Of a stretch of DNA of 37,373 nt, positions 1 through 8,150 are shown in pieces; positions within the stretch are counted from its first letter, which is position 1; each line of letters begins with the position of its first letter. The translations under genes were made by a program, and so were the position numbers. The DNA is from Blastopirellula sp. Its GTDB lineage: Bacteria > Planctomycetota > Planctomycetia > Pirellulales > Pirellulaceae. The notes below the pieces were generated by a model. That model ran no database searches, had not been told where the DNA came from, and worked only from the letters and a program-made list of their open reading frames with translations. The stretch is from the NCBI GenBank assembly GCA_002733575.1, contig NVWB01000173.1:1-37373 (forward strand), read 5' to 3'.

Positions 1-1
1 T

Positions 2-412
2 GGGGCCGGTTATGGAGATGAAGCAGGTGCCGGCGGTTATGGTTATGGGCCAGTGCGTAGAAGACTCCCAGTCAAAGACACGCAAGAGGTTCGCGTGTTA
101 TTTCTCTATGACACCAATCCACTGACGGGCTTCATGCCGATCACCGATCCCAAAATCCTCAATGACTTGCAGGAGTTGGTGAATGATGTTGTCCTTTTTA
201 ATACATCAGGAAAGTTTCGTCACCATAACGGGCGAATTATTCTCATAGGGCCGAAATCGTCGGCAGATAAAGTCGAAGCGTTCCTCAAAAAACTAAAATA
301 TGAACCCAGCCCTCAGTTCAAACAAATGCAAGGCTATCCCGGCGGTTATGGCGGCGGAATGGGTGGCGGGGGACAAGGAGGCGGCGGCGGATTCTTTAAC
401 GTGGCGGATTAG
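2..412 (+). CDS. Gly/Tyr-rich protein, 5'-truncated, possible ring-building domain
   Basis: The reading frame is open to the left edge, so this is the C-terminal part of a longer protein; the GTG at 53 is internal, because the residues before it continue the same Gly/Tyr-rich composition (GAGYGDEAGAGGYGYGP). A compact domain of about 80 residues follows (QEVRVLFLYD to AFLKKLKYEP). Its end, 'GRIILIGPKSSADKVEAFLKKL', has the beta-alpha look of the N1-type ring modules of secretins, in which a short strand is followed by a helix comparing positions (typically LVV..t...h..v..ll..L). The tail is again almost pure Gly (GGGMGGGGQGGGGG). The next gene, 125 bp downstream on the same strand, also carries secretin-like modules, so the two may belong together. 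The family was not recognised by name; the ring similarity is inference from pattern only. Confidence 0.7.
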   Translation, partial: GAGYGDEAGAGGYGYGPVRRRLPVKDTQEVRVLFLYDTNPLTGFMPITDPKILNDLQELVNDVVLFNTSGKFRHHNGRIILIGPKSSADKVEAFLKKLKYEPSPQFKQMQGYPGGYGGGMGGGGQGGGGGFFNVAD

Positions 413-476
413 ATCGAACGGGTTAGCAGTGATTGCGTATTCGTAACTCAAACCATGTGCAATGTGAAATACTTTC

Positions 477-485
477 TGCTACAAT
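477..485 (+). promoter_or_regulatory. Candidate extended -10 promoter element
   Basis: TGCTACAAT fits an extended -10 (TGn followed by TACAAT), about 50 bp before the ATG at 537. No good -35 box stands 16-18 bp upstream, which is usual for extended -10 promoters. The same TGC-TAnAAT form recurs elsewhere in the window. Confidence 0.35.
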
Positions 486-536
486 TTAGTAGAAGCGAGG
501 GCCTACTATCCTCTCACAAATGGGAAGAGAATCGAA

Positions 537-1910
537 ATGCGCATTCCTGCTTTAACTTTACTCGTACTATTATCGGTTGGTTGTACGTCTATTTTTGCAC
601 AAGACAATCTGGCTGAAATCAAATTTGATCTGCATCAATCCCCCATCGACGCCCAGGTAACGACTGCGCTGGCAGATAAAACTCAATTGGAGCTTGTCAA
701 AGTTCCCTTATCTAAAGTTTGTGCGGCCATCTCCGAGGCCCATGATCTAGAAGTACGAATCGATACTCGGGCCTTGGATGACGTGGCCGTCCCGCTGGAT
801 ACGCCAATCACTTTCTCTACCAGTAAAGCGATCAAGTTAGAAACCGCACTTCAGCTTTTTTTAAAGGAGTTGGATCTGACTTTTATAATCGACCAGGGAG
901 TTCTAGTGATCACCACTCCAGATGAAGCAGAGACCGAGGGATATGCCAGATATTATCAATTAAATTCTATGACGAATCAGCCAGGCGCTAGCCCTGAGTT
1001 GATGATGAAATTTATTACCAGCCTGATTGAACCAGAATCTTGGGAGGAGTTAGGAGGCCCCGCTGCGATTGCTCCGGTCATGCAAGGGATTGTCGTTTCG
1101 CAAACATTTCAGAACCATAAAAAAATCGTTCATTTTTTATCAGAGCATGCCAAGCTTGAACGCGAGTATCAAGCGAACCCATATAATCGAGAACGTCTAC
1201 AGGTGCTGCATGTTGATCCACGTAAGAATGAAACGATACAAGCGATCTTAGAAAAACAAATGGATCGGATTTCCTTTAAAGAGACGCCTTTGTCTGATGT
1301 GGCGACTGCAATCGGAAAAACGGTTGATTTAAGTATCGTGATTGATCGTAGAGCCTTGGATGACGTTGGGCTAAGTTCTGACACTCCAGTTACCATAGAG
1401 TTCGCCCCAGGGCACACGGTTCACTATGTGCTAACCCGAATGCTCGAACCGTTGGATCTCACTCTTATGACCAACGAAGATGTCTTAATGATTACGACCC
1501 CGGAAGAAGCCGAAAGCGAGCTTGCACTCCGGATCTTCCCACTGATTGGCCCGCCACTGCTCAAGCGTGATGATCAGGCTCAATGGTTAGAGGTAATTAC
1601 TTCAATCGTTGAACCAGAGTCATGGTCGATGCTCGGCGGACCGGGAGAGATTGGATACGATCCGTCTATCCACAGTTTGATCGTTTCGCAAACCGAAGGA
1701 TGTCATGAGAAAGTGGCCCAGTTGCTTGATCAGATTCTTCTGAGTAATTTTAGTGCCGCAAGTAGACAACCAGCGATTCCAGTCAGGGCCAGTCGAACGG
1801 TGAAGCCGATACGTTTATCAGGCAGCACACCTGCTCCAAAACCCCGGCCCAATACAAACAATGGCGACCCTTTTGGGGCAGTAGTACAGCCTAATCCCTT
1901 CGGGAAATAA
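537..1910 (+). CDS. Exported protein with two tandem secretin-ring-like (STN + N1) modules
   Basis: A 457-residue protein with a Sec signal (hydrophobic residues 5-20, probable cleavage after IFA; a Cys at 16 makes a lipoprotein possible but the -3 residue is poor). It contains one long module twice. In copy 1 (about 55-210) and copy 2 (about 240-400) the order is the same: a helix-strand unit with the shared core RALDDV, a 'DTPIT/DTPVT' turn, 'LDLTFII...VLVITTPDEAE' versus 'LDLTLMT...VLMITTPEEAE', then 'IEPESWEELGGP' versus 'VEPESWSMLGGP' and an 'IVVSQT' versus 'IVSQT' strand followed by a helix. This pattern is that of secretin N-terminal rings (STN then N1), but no secretin channel domain follows; the tail is Pro/Ser-rich and unstructured. 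It could be a periplasmic scaffold. The start has a purine-rich GGGAAGAG about 10 bases upstream. Confidence 0.85.
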   Translation: MRIPALTLLVLLSVGCTSIFAQDNLAEIKFDLHQSPIDAQVTTALADKTQLELVKVPLSKVCAAISEAHDLEVRIDTRALDDVAVPLDTPITFSTSKAIKLETALQLFLKELDLTFIIDQGVLVITTPDEAETEGYARYYQLNSMTNQPGASPELMMKFITSLIEPESWEELGGPAAIAPVMQGIVVSQTFQNHKKIVHFLSEHAKLEREYQANPYNRERLQVLHVDPRKNETIQAILEKQMDRISFKETPLSDVATAIGKTVDLSIVIDRRALDDVGLSSDTPVTIEFAPGHTVHYVLTRMLEPLDLTLMTNEDVLMITTPEEAESELALRIFPLIGPPLLKRDDQAQWLEVITSIVEPESWSMLGGPGEIGYDPSIHSLIVSQTEGCHEKVAQLLDQILLSNFSAASRQPAIPVRASRTVKPIRLSGSTPAPKPRPNTNNGDPFGAVVQPNPFGK

Positions 1911-2022
1911 ATGCTGTATCAATTATTCCGTCTGAAATGTTTCCCACACTAGGCAGGTGCGGTAATCTGAGCGATGATAGAGGTTTTGCTGTCCCGCTCG
2001 TTCCGATTCAAGGAAACTTGTT

Positions 2023-2910
2023 TTGCAGATTGGCCCTACTAAAATCATCGATACGTTCGCCGAGGCTTTCGGCATGCGTTACTCCCGGTTAATCGTTACT
2101 GCGCACGACAAGCATTGGCTTGACGCGGCGGTCAACGAGTTGTGCGGCTATGGCAGTTCGGTGATTGCCTGTGATGCCGAGGTCGGGGTGGAATGCTGGC
2201 TGGACGAATCCGAGTCACCAGACGGAAGAGTCGGGGCGTCGGTCTTGGCCTTCGGATTTTCAGTAGACGGACTAGCCAAAGCGGTCACCAATCGAGTCGG
2301 ACAATGCGTGATGACGTGTGCCTCGACTGCGGTATTCAACGGCTGCTTGGAATCAGAAGAGACCTTTCCACTGGGGAAACAGCTACGCTATTTTGGGGAC
2401 GGATTCCAAAAGAGCAAACTGATCAATGATCGGCGTTACTGGAGAATTCCGGTGATGGACGGAGAGTTCTTATGCGAAGAAAAACTAGGCACCGGTAAAG
2501 GAGTCGCCGGCGGGAACATTATCTTGCAAGCGGTCGACCAAGCCACCGCACTAAATTCTGCCCGGCGCGGCGTGGAAGCGGTCGCCCTATTAAGTGAAGT
2601 CATCGCCCCATTCCCTGGCGGTGTGGCCCGCAGCGGTAGCAAAGTTGGCTCGCGTTACAAGACCTTGCGTGCTTCTACTTCTGATCCGTACTGCCCTACG
2701 CTACGCAGCCGGGTTGATTCGCAAGTGGTCGAAGGGGCCAACTGTGTGCTTGAAATTGTGTTAGACGGTACGACTGAAGAATCAGTCGCCGCCGCAATGA
2801 AGGCTTCGATCTACGCCGCCGCAGGAGAAGGCGTGCTGGCCATCGGCGCCGGCAACTACGGCGGCAAGCTTGGCAAGTTTCATTATCACTTGAAAGATTT
2901 GATTGATTAA
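2023..2910 (+). CDS. ftr: Formylmethanofuran--tetrahydromethanopterin N-formyltransferase
   Basis: Transfers a formyl group between (tetrahydro)methanopterin and methanofuran (or a bacterial methanofuran analogue) in the cytoplasm. In bacteria it works in formaldehyde oxidation as part of the FhcABCD formyltransferase/hydrolase complex. At 295 residues it has the normal family length and aligns from end to end with archaeal Ftr as I remember it: DTFAEAFGMRYSRLIVTA at the start, RIGQCVMT-like NRVGQCVMTCAS, FGDGFQKS, VMDGEFLCEE, GVAGGN, APFPGG, SGSKVGSRY, STSDPYCPT, and the closing GNYGGKLGKFHYHLKDL. The start is TTG, supported by AAGGAAA seven bases upstream and by the MQIGPTKIIDTFAEAF alignment. 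It is alone: no fhcA, fhcB, fhcC or mch neighbours lie in the window. The alternative symbol is fhcD. Confidence 0.95.
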   Translation: MQIGPTKIIDTFAEAFGMRYSRLIVTAHDKHWLDAAVNELCGYGSSVIACDAEVGVECWLDESESPDGRVGASVLAFGFSVDGLAKAVTNRVGQCVMTCASTAVFNGCLESEETFPLGKQLRYFGDGFQKSKLINDRRYWRIPVMDGEFLCEEKLGTGKGVAGGNIILQAVDQATALNSARRGVEAVALLSEVIAPFPGGVARSGSKVGSRYKTLRASTSDPYCPTLRSRVDSQVVEGANCVLEIVLDGTTEESVAAAMKASIYAAAGEGVLAIGAGNYGGKLGKFHYHLKDLID

Positions 2911-2924
2911 ACGAGATTTTCTCA

Positions 2925-4037
2925 TCACTTGGCAATCACACGTCTGACGCGGTGGTTATTGGTGTCGCCAATCAATAACGAACCATCGGCCGCTATGCCA
3001 ATTCCATGTGGGCGATCCATTTCGGCTGAGGTTGCTGCGGCTCCATCTCCCTTGGGGCCTCGGGATCTTGGGCCTTGTCCGGCCACGGTGTCAATGATTC
3101 CAGTCGCCATGGTGATTCGCCGAATGACTTGGTTTTCGGTATCGACCACGTAGACATTTCCATCAGGGCCAAGTGCGATTCCCTTGGGTCCATTGAAGGT
3201 GGCCTGTTTGGCTGGTCCGTTGTCTCCAGAGAATCCTTTGCTACCGGTGCCGGCGATGTGATGTAGTTGATCGTTTTTCAAATCAAGCCGCCACACGCTA
3301 TGCCCTTCACGCAAGGCAATCCAAAGATTGTTTCCGTCGAGACACAGGGCTCGCGGGCCAGACATCGGTCGGCCTTGTGCTTTTCCGCCATCGACTGGAA
3401 ATCCCTTCTTGCCGGTGCCTGCAATCGTGGTGATGATGCCTGTGGTTAGATCAATTTTACGAATGCGGTGGTTTCCGATATCGGCCACATACAACTGAGT
3501 GCCAGCTGCGTTGACCGCAATACTATGAGGTTGCTTCATTTGGGCCGAGGTGGCCTGTTTGCCTTCGCCGGAGAATCCAGGCATTCCAGTCCCTGCGATG
3601 GTGGTGATGAACCCGGTCTTGGAATCGACTTTGCGAATGATGTGGTTCTTCATTTCCACAAAATACATGTTGCCGGTTTTGTCGAAACGAACTTCATAGG
3701 GTTCATTGAGATCAGCTTTTGTCGCTGGGCCGTTATCGCCCGAGTATCCCAGTTTGCCGGTTCCGACAACCGTGGTGATCTTTTCTGTTTTTGGGTCTAG
3801 TCGTAATATGCGATGGTTGCCAACTTCGGTAATGTACCAAGCGTTGTCGGGGCCAACTTCCACACCAAACGGTTGGGCCACATTCACACGGTCAGCGGCG
3901 CCATGCATTAAATTTAATTCAGCGTTTCCTGTGCCGGCTACCGTTTCGATGTTGCCAAACTCAGTTGCGGAGACAGGGCAAATCATGAGCATGAATACGA
4001 TGAAACTGTTGGTGGTCGAAATGAACCGAACAAACAT
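2925..4037 (-). CDS. Secreted NHL-repeat beta-propeller protein
   Basis: A 370-residue exported protein: signal peptide at residues 1-24 ending in PVSA-TEF, then six NHL repeats. Each repeat contains a strand group such as 'VYVVDTENQVIRRI' or 'LYVADIGNHRIRKI', followed by 'GIITTIAGTG', and most carry an inserted loop GxSGDNGPAT. Six repeats predict one closed six-bladed propeller covering the whole mature protein. No catalytic residues of SMP-30 lactonases can be pointed to, so it is better read as a binding propeller; these are abundant in planctomycetes, often beside sulfatases or cytochromes, which are absent here. It converges on ftr with only 14 bp between the stop codons. Confidence 0.85.
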   Translation of the reverse strand: MFVRFISTTNSFIVFMLMICPVSATEFGNIETVAGTGNAELNLMHGAADRVNVAQPFGVEVGPDNAWYITEVGNHRILRLDPKTEKITTVVGTGKLGYSGDNGPATKADLNEPYEVRFDKTGNMYFVEMKNHIIRKVDSKTGFITTIAGTGMPGFSGEGKQATSAQMKQPHSIAVNAAGTQLYVADIGNHRIRKIDLTTGIITTIAGTGKKGFPVDGGKAQGRPMSGPRALCLDGNNLWIALREGHSVWRLDLKNDQLHHIAGTGSKGFSGDNGPAKQATFNGPKGIALGPDGNVYVVDTENQVIRRITMATGIIDTVAGQGPRSRGPKGDGAAATSAEMDRPHGIGIAADGSLLIGDTNNHRVRRVIAK

Positions 4038-4067
4038 GATGTGTGCTTTTCTTGTAATGAATGAAAA

Positions 4068-4099
4068 AGGATCGCCTGCCTTAACTGGCGGGCGATCCT
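4068..4099 (-). terminator. Rho-independent terminator of the oxidoreductase gene
   Basis: A 13-bp stem (4068-4080 with 4087-4099, one G-T wobble) around a 6-base loop. Read on the minus strand it is followed at once by TTTTTC. It lies 28 bp after the stop of the quinone oxidoreductase gene at 4128. Confidence 0.8.
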
Positions 4100-4127
4100 G
4101 CTATTATAATCAGACACCAACATCAAA

Positions 4128-5123
4128 TCACGGTTTCAATACGATCTTACCTGCGAGTGAACCGACTTGATTTAACGTATTTTCCTCTTGTAACGCATGT
4201 GCGGCCGCGGCTTCTGATAGCGGCATCACAGTTCCGATTCGGCTTTTCAGTTTTCCTTCCGAAAGCCAGCGGTTGATGTCTTCGGCACAAGCCCGCAGTT
4301 CATCAGGCGTGGCTTTGAACATCACGAACCCATGCAGAGAGCAACCTTTGACGTAAAACGGACCTACGGGAAATGCTGGGCGTGCATCACGGCCTGCCAT
4401 TAGGATCAAGCGACCACGCTCGGCCAAGTAAGGCACCAAGGTTTCAAAGTCTGGCTCGCGTAATGTTTCCCAAACCACGTTCACGCCATCTGGTGCAAAC
4501 TTTGCGACGGCTTCCGACACATCTTCAGTTTTGTAGTTCACTACTGTGTCGGCACCGAGTGATTTACAGAGTTCGACTTTTTCATCACTGCCAGCGGTGG
4601 TAATAACTTTGGCACCTGCGATTTTTGCCATCTGCAAAACCATCGAACCAACTCCGCCTGATCCGCCATGGATGAAGATGCTTTCGCCTGACTGCAAGTT
4701 GGCGTTTTCTTTGAACAAACCCAAGTGGGCAGTGACGCCAACTAAACTACAAGCGGCCACGTCTTCGTCGCTGACGTTGTCTGGCGTTGCGTATAACCAG
4801 TCTTCGTCAACGGCACAGTATTCGGCAAAGGTACCCTGGCGTTGCATCAAGCCTTGATTGGTTCCCCAGACTCGTTGACCAACCTTAAAGCGAGTGGCAC
4901 CGCTGCCCACTTTTTCGATCGTGCCGGCCAAGTCACAACCAATCACAAATGGAACTGGCAGTTCCCAATAATTGGCCCCATTACGAATATAAGTATCGAC
5001 CGGGTTCACCGCGACAGCGCCCACTTTGACCAGCACTTGATTTTCGCTCGGCTCAGGAGTAGGCAGGTCTCCGTATTGAATTACGCTGGGAGGGCCTGTT
5101 TCATTGATGAATGCGGCTTTCAT
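4128..5123 (-). CDS. NADPH:quinone reductase-like MDR oxidoreductase
   Basis: A cytosolic, zinc-independent member of the medium-chain dehydrogenase/reductase superfamily, reducing quinones or enones with NADPH. An N-terminal GroES-like catalytic domain (1-125: KVGAVAVNPVDTYIRNG, PFVIGCDLAGTIEKVGSGATRFKVGQRV) is followed by a Rossmann domain with the dinucleotide motif SGGVGSMVLQMAKIAGAKV near residue 150 and SLGADTVVNYK. The Cys/His zinc ligands of alcohol dehydrogenases are missing. The start is placed at the ATG giving MKAAFINETGPP, the usual family N terminus; a GTG nine bases upstream would add three residues. It appears monocistronic, with a strong terminator behind it. Substrate unknown. 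Confidence 0.85.
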   Translation of the reverse strand: MKAAFINETGPPSVIQYGDLPTPEPSENQVLVKVGAVAVNPVDTYIRNGANYWELPVPFVIGCDLAGTIEKVGSGATRFKVGQRVWGTNQGLMQRQGTFAEYCAVDEDWLYATPDNVSDEDVAACSLVGVTAHLGLFKENANLQSGESIFIHGGSGGVGSMVLQMAKIAGAKVITTAGSDEKVELCKSLGADTVVNYKTEDVSEAVAKFAPDGVNVVWETLREPDFETLVPYLAERGRLILMAGRDARPAFPVGPFYVKGCSLHGFVMFKATPDELRACAEDINRWLSEGKLKSRIGTVMPLSEAAAAHALQEENTLNQVGSLAGKIVLKP

Positions 5124-5223
5124 AGGTATCACGTTCCCGATAATAAATGAACAAGAATTAAAGTTTGCTCATCTATGGTAACGAACGGATGCCGCTTCGC
5201 AAATCTGGCATTGTATAAAGAAG

Positions 5224-5255
5224 GGCAAGAATTCCGAGAGAACGAAACTCTTGCC
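5224..5255 (-). terminator. Possible weak terminator after the glycosyltransferase gene
   Basis: GGCAAGA (5224-5230) pairs with TCTTGCC (5249-5255) about 28 bp beyond the stop at 5283. The loop is long (18 bases) and the U tract is short and interrupted, so this is a weak call. Confidence 0.3.
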
Positions 5256-5282
5256 GCATTATTTATTGATTAACAACGAGAA

Positions 5283-6275
5283 TTAAGCAGCGTGACGCTT
5301 GATTTTCACCGAAGGATCAAATTCATTGGCTGCGTTAAAGTTGACTAATTCACGCACTTTGTATGGTTGTTTCTCTTGATTGGAATAATAGATGCGAGCG
5401 TTCACTTCTCCGATTAAGCCGAGGCTAAAGAATTGTCCGCCTAAAATTGTCGATAGCACACTTAGCATAAAAAGTGGATTGCCTGTCATGTCGACTCCGG
5501 CGCCTAGCTTCATGCCAACAGCGGAAAGTCCTGCCACCATTGAAAGCAGTACGCAACCAATTCCCAAGCGACCAAATAACTTCATTGGGCTCGAAAAATA
5601 ATTTTGCATGTAGCTGACTGTTAGCAGATCTAACACAACGCGAGTGGTTCGGCCAATTCCGTATTTGGTTTCGCCAAAACGTCGGGCATGATGTTTGGTA
5701 ACTACTTCAACACACCGGGCTCCATGTTCATGGGCCAGAATGGGAATGAAGCGGTGCATCTCGCCATACAGTTCTAGCTCTTGGGCGATCTCTCGCCGAA
5801 TTGCCTTTAACGTACATCCAAGATCGTGTATCGGGAATTTGGTAACTTTTGAGATCAACCAGTTGGCGATCTTTGAGGGCAGTTTGCGATTCACAAAAGC
5901 GTCTTGACGATTTTTTCGCCAACCGTGGACCAGATCATATCCTTCGTCAATCTTGTCGAGCATCATTGGAATATCGGTCGGGTCATTCTGTAAATCGCCA
6001 TCCATCGTGACAATCACATCAAGCGAGGCATGTTGAATACCTGCGTGCATGGCAGCGGTTTGGCCATAGTTGCGGCGGAATTCGATCACCTTTACGTGCG
6101 AGTCTTTTTCGGCCAGTTTGCGAAGCTCCGCGCCGGTAGAATCTGTCGAGCCATCGTCGACAAAAATTAGTTCGTATTCACGGTCCGATTGCGACAAGAC
6201 TTGATGCAACTGATCAAACAGCAACGGGACATTTTCTTCTTCGTTATAAATCGGGACGACAACTGAAACGCTCAT
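5283..6275 (-). CDS. Family 2 glycosyltransferase, polyprenyl-phosphate sugar transferase type
   Basis: A GT-A fold enzyme of the DPM1/GtrB/ArnC group, expected to move a sugar from a nucleotide donor to undecaprenyl phosphate at the inner face of the membrane. Seen directly: [12 protein letters not shown] at the N terminus, [11 protein letters not shown], the metal-binding DGDLQNDP, and [12 protein letters not shown], followed by two hydrophobic segments (about 230-255 and 270-295) that anchor the C terminus. The start is set at 6275 ([13 protein letters not shown]) because GGAG lies six bases upstream of it; an in-frame ATG at 6299 would add eight residues but has no ribosome site. The sugar cannot be deduced. 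A membrane GT-C partner that would use the lipid-linked sugar is not in the window. Confidence 0.88.
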   Translation of the reverse strand: MSVSVVVPIYNEEENVPLLFDQLHQVLSQSDREYELIFVDDGSTDSTGAELRKLAEKDSHVKVIEFRRNYGQTAAMHAGIQHASLDVIVTMDGDLQNDPTDIPMMLDKIDEGYDLVHGWRKNRQDAFVNRKLPSKIANWLISKVTKFPIHDLGCTLKAIRREIAQELELYGEMHRFIPILAHEHGARCVEVVTKHHARRFGETKYGIGRTTRVVLDLLTVSYMQNYFSSPMKLFGRLGIGCVLLSMVAGLSAVGMKLGAGVDMTGNPLFMLSVLSTILGGQFFSLGLIGEVNARIYYSNQEKQPYKVRELVNFNAANEFDPSVKIKRHAA

Positions 6276-6450
6276 GCTAATCTCCGCAAGCAAATCCATT
6301 TGCTAGCACTGGGAAAGGTCGGGTACATTCAATGTTGTAATGACAAAGCCAGAACCGGCGAAGTGTAAGAAAAACGACTTGATATCACAACAGCAAACTC
6401 AAGGTACTTTGATCCGTCAAAGACAAATACAGTACGCTTCACCCTGGTGA

Positions 6451-7374
6451 TTAGTTCTTAGGTTTTGGTTTTGATTCAGAATCTTCCGGCTTACGCCTTG
6501 ATGAGACTTTCTTTTCTACCGGTACATCTTCTTCAAACGAAGCTTGCTGTGTGTCAGAATTAGAATCGGAATCTTTTTCAGAATCACTGTTTTCGCCAGG
6601 GATTGCCTGTGGATCGGCCAATAGAATCAGCCCTGATTCGTGCTTCCTAAAGTCATGCTCCGTTTTATAATCAACCGCTAGATTCGATGTTTTATCTTTG
6701 GGATGAATCGTAGGGAATTCAATTTTGGTACCCGCAAACATTAAGCCATTGTAAGCCGATCCACTTTGGAACGGCCCCGCTCCCAAGATCCAAAAATCAC
6801 GTGCATTGCTAGTGGTTTGTACAATTCCCGATTGCCAAACAGGCTCCCTCGTTTCTCGGTGATAGGCGTAAAGCCCAATTTTTGCGGCACCAATGATATT
6901 GTTTCTTTTTGCTAAAGAAATCTCTGGGATTGTTGGAATCGGCGGAGCGGTTGAGAAGATAGAAGCCGCACTGCTTAAAGCGGTACTGGCAGGTATGCCA
7001 TAAGTAATCTGATGACCTTCCACGCCTAAAGCTCCGACTCTGGCTTCGATCACATAATCTGAGGTTGCAGCCGTGTCTTGCATTAAACAACCGGCCGCAG
7101 TGATCTGTTGACGCAGGGAACTCACAATGTAGTCTGCATTGACAAAGCCGATGCCTTTGACCGTTCGCAGATATTGCGTATCGAGAAAAACTTTTTCGCC
7201 ACTTAACAGGCGAAAATCAATCCGGGCAATGGCCACATCAACCGCATTGGATGTGACTAATTGATCGGTCAGAATTCGATTTGTGGTTGTTCCGCACCCA
7301 CACACACATAACATCGCCAATGATAGCAATGCAAGCAGCGGGAAAGTCTGATCGTTGTGTTTTGGAAAGAACAT
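6451..7374 (-). CDS. Putative lipoprotein with acidic/basic low-complexity tail
   Basis: A 307-residue protein with a hydrophobic N terminus ending in CVCGC, a plausible lipobox with Cys at about 27. The mature part begins TTTNRILTDQLVTSNAVDVAIARIDF and contains TVKGIGFVNADYIVSSLRQQI, a predicted mixed alpha/beta domain followed by YVIEARVGALG and a Gly/Pro/Ser-rich stretch with STAPPIPTIPEISL. This layout (early helix, strand, then a strand that could reach for an outer-membrane partner) resembles CsgG/GNA1162-type lipoproteins, but I see no decisive motif. The last 60 residues are low complexity (EDSESKPKPKN). The protein family was not recognised with confidence. Confidence 0.7.
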   Translation of the reverse strand: MFFPKHNDQTFPLLALLSLAMLCVCGCGTTTNRILTDQLVTSNAVDVAIARIDFRLLSGEKVFLDTQYLRTVKGIGFVNADYIVSSLRQQITAAGCLMQDTAATSDYVIEARVGALGVEGHQITYGIPASTALSSAASIFSTAPPIPTIPEISLAKRNNIIGAAKIGLYAYHRETREPVWQSGIVQTTSNARDFWILGAGPFQSGSAYNGLMFAGTKIEFPTIHPKDKTSNLAVDYKTEHDFRKHESGLILLADPQAIPGENSDSEKDSDSNSDTQQASFEEDVPVEKKVSSRRKPEDSESKPKPKN

Positions 7375-7538
7375 GAGTTGGGTTGTAAGGTAGGAACTGC
7401 TCCATACGTGTTTGCAACGTACACGGCAAGGCGCGGATCATAGAGAAACCTGTGAATCGTGAATAGGCCGATTCTCCATCTCCATTAACCGCTACCTTGC
7501 GTTGTACCAATGCGTAGCGTTGCATCTCGAACCTCGTT

Positions 7539-7871
7539 TTATGGAGTTTGTTCTTCATAGAGAACATTCGATTCAATTTTGGCCAACACGGTCATCAATT
7601 GATTCCATTCGCTAACCACATCAAAGGTGGTGTACTCGACACTATCTTCTCGCTCAAATCCTCGTTCGCTCAAGCGAATTGAGTCTCCGAGTACCATCGC
7701 GCCACAAGCTTCGATGTCTGTCGATTTTTCTTCGGGGATTAAATCCATTTCGTCCTCCATAGGTAAAATTTGGTTCATAGCACGATGCACGGCCCACAAA
7801 GCGGCCCGTCGATGGTCGGATGCTGAAACGACCATCTTTAATGTTCCCGATTGCACGTAATACTTGGCCAT
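7539..7871 (-). CDS. Small conserved cytosolic protein, unknown function
   Basis: A 110-residue soluble protein, MAKYYVQSGTLKMVVSA at the start and an acidic C terminus. The start at 7871 is chosen because AGGAG sits eight bases before this ATG; the frame remains open a further 38 codons upstream but that extension is Cys/Arg-rich, has no ribosome site and looks non-coding. The central part SDHRRAALWAVHRAMNQILP is helical, then strand-rich ACGAMVLGDSIRLSERGFE. It stands alone between the lipoprotein gene and a divergent promoter. I have the impression that similar small proteins are common in planctomycetes, but no function is known to me. Confidence 0.75.
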   Translation of the reverse strand: MAKYYVQSGTLKMVVSASDHRRAALWAVHRAMNQILPMEDEMDLIPEEKSTDIEACGAMVLGDSIRLSERGFEREDSVEYTTFDVVSEWNQLMTVLAKIESNVLYEEQTP

Positions 7872-8073
7872 GGTTCTTCTCCTGGGTTGAGTCAAAAATA
7901 AACGTCCTTGTTGGATATAAGGAGTATCGCAACCCTGTCGACACGTTAGGTCACAGTGGAGAAAAAAATGTTCACAACGATACAAAGTCCTTGTTTTACG
8001 CAGCTTAACACAGAGGTATAAACGGGCTCAATTTGGTGCTGTCGAGAAGAAACCGACCACTGGGTAGACCGCA

Positions 8074-8082
8074 TGCTATAAT
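8074..8082 (+). promoter_or_regulatory. Extended -10 promoter for the gene at 8151
   Basis: TGC followed by a perfect TATAAT. Transcription would begin near 8089, which lies inside the longest possible reading frame and so supports the ATG at 8151, not the codon at 8088, as the start. No recognisable -35. Confidence 0.6.
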
Positions 8083-8150
8083 AAACCGTGTCTGTATTCC
8101 TGATTGTTACTCAGCATTGTCACTCAGATCATTTCATTGGACCTACTATC

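Noticed and set aside
3706-4170. 154-residue plus-strand frame opposite the propeller gene
   Set aside because: Antisense shadow that runs across a terminator and the stop of the next gene.
7238-7576. 112-residue minus-strand frame
   Set aside because: It overlaps the ends of two better-supported genes, has no ribosome site, and its composition is that of a shadow frame.
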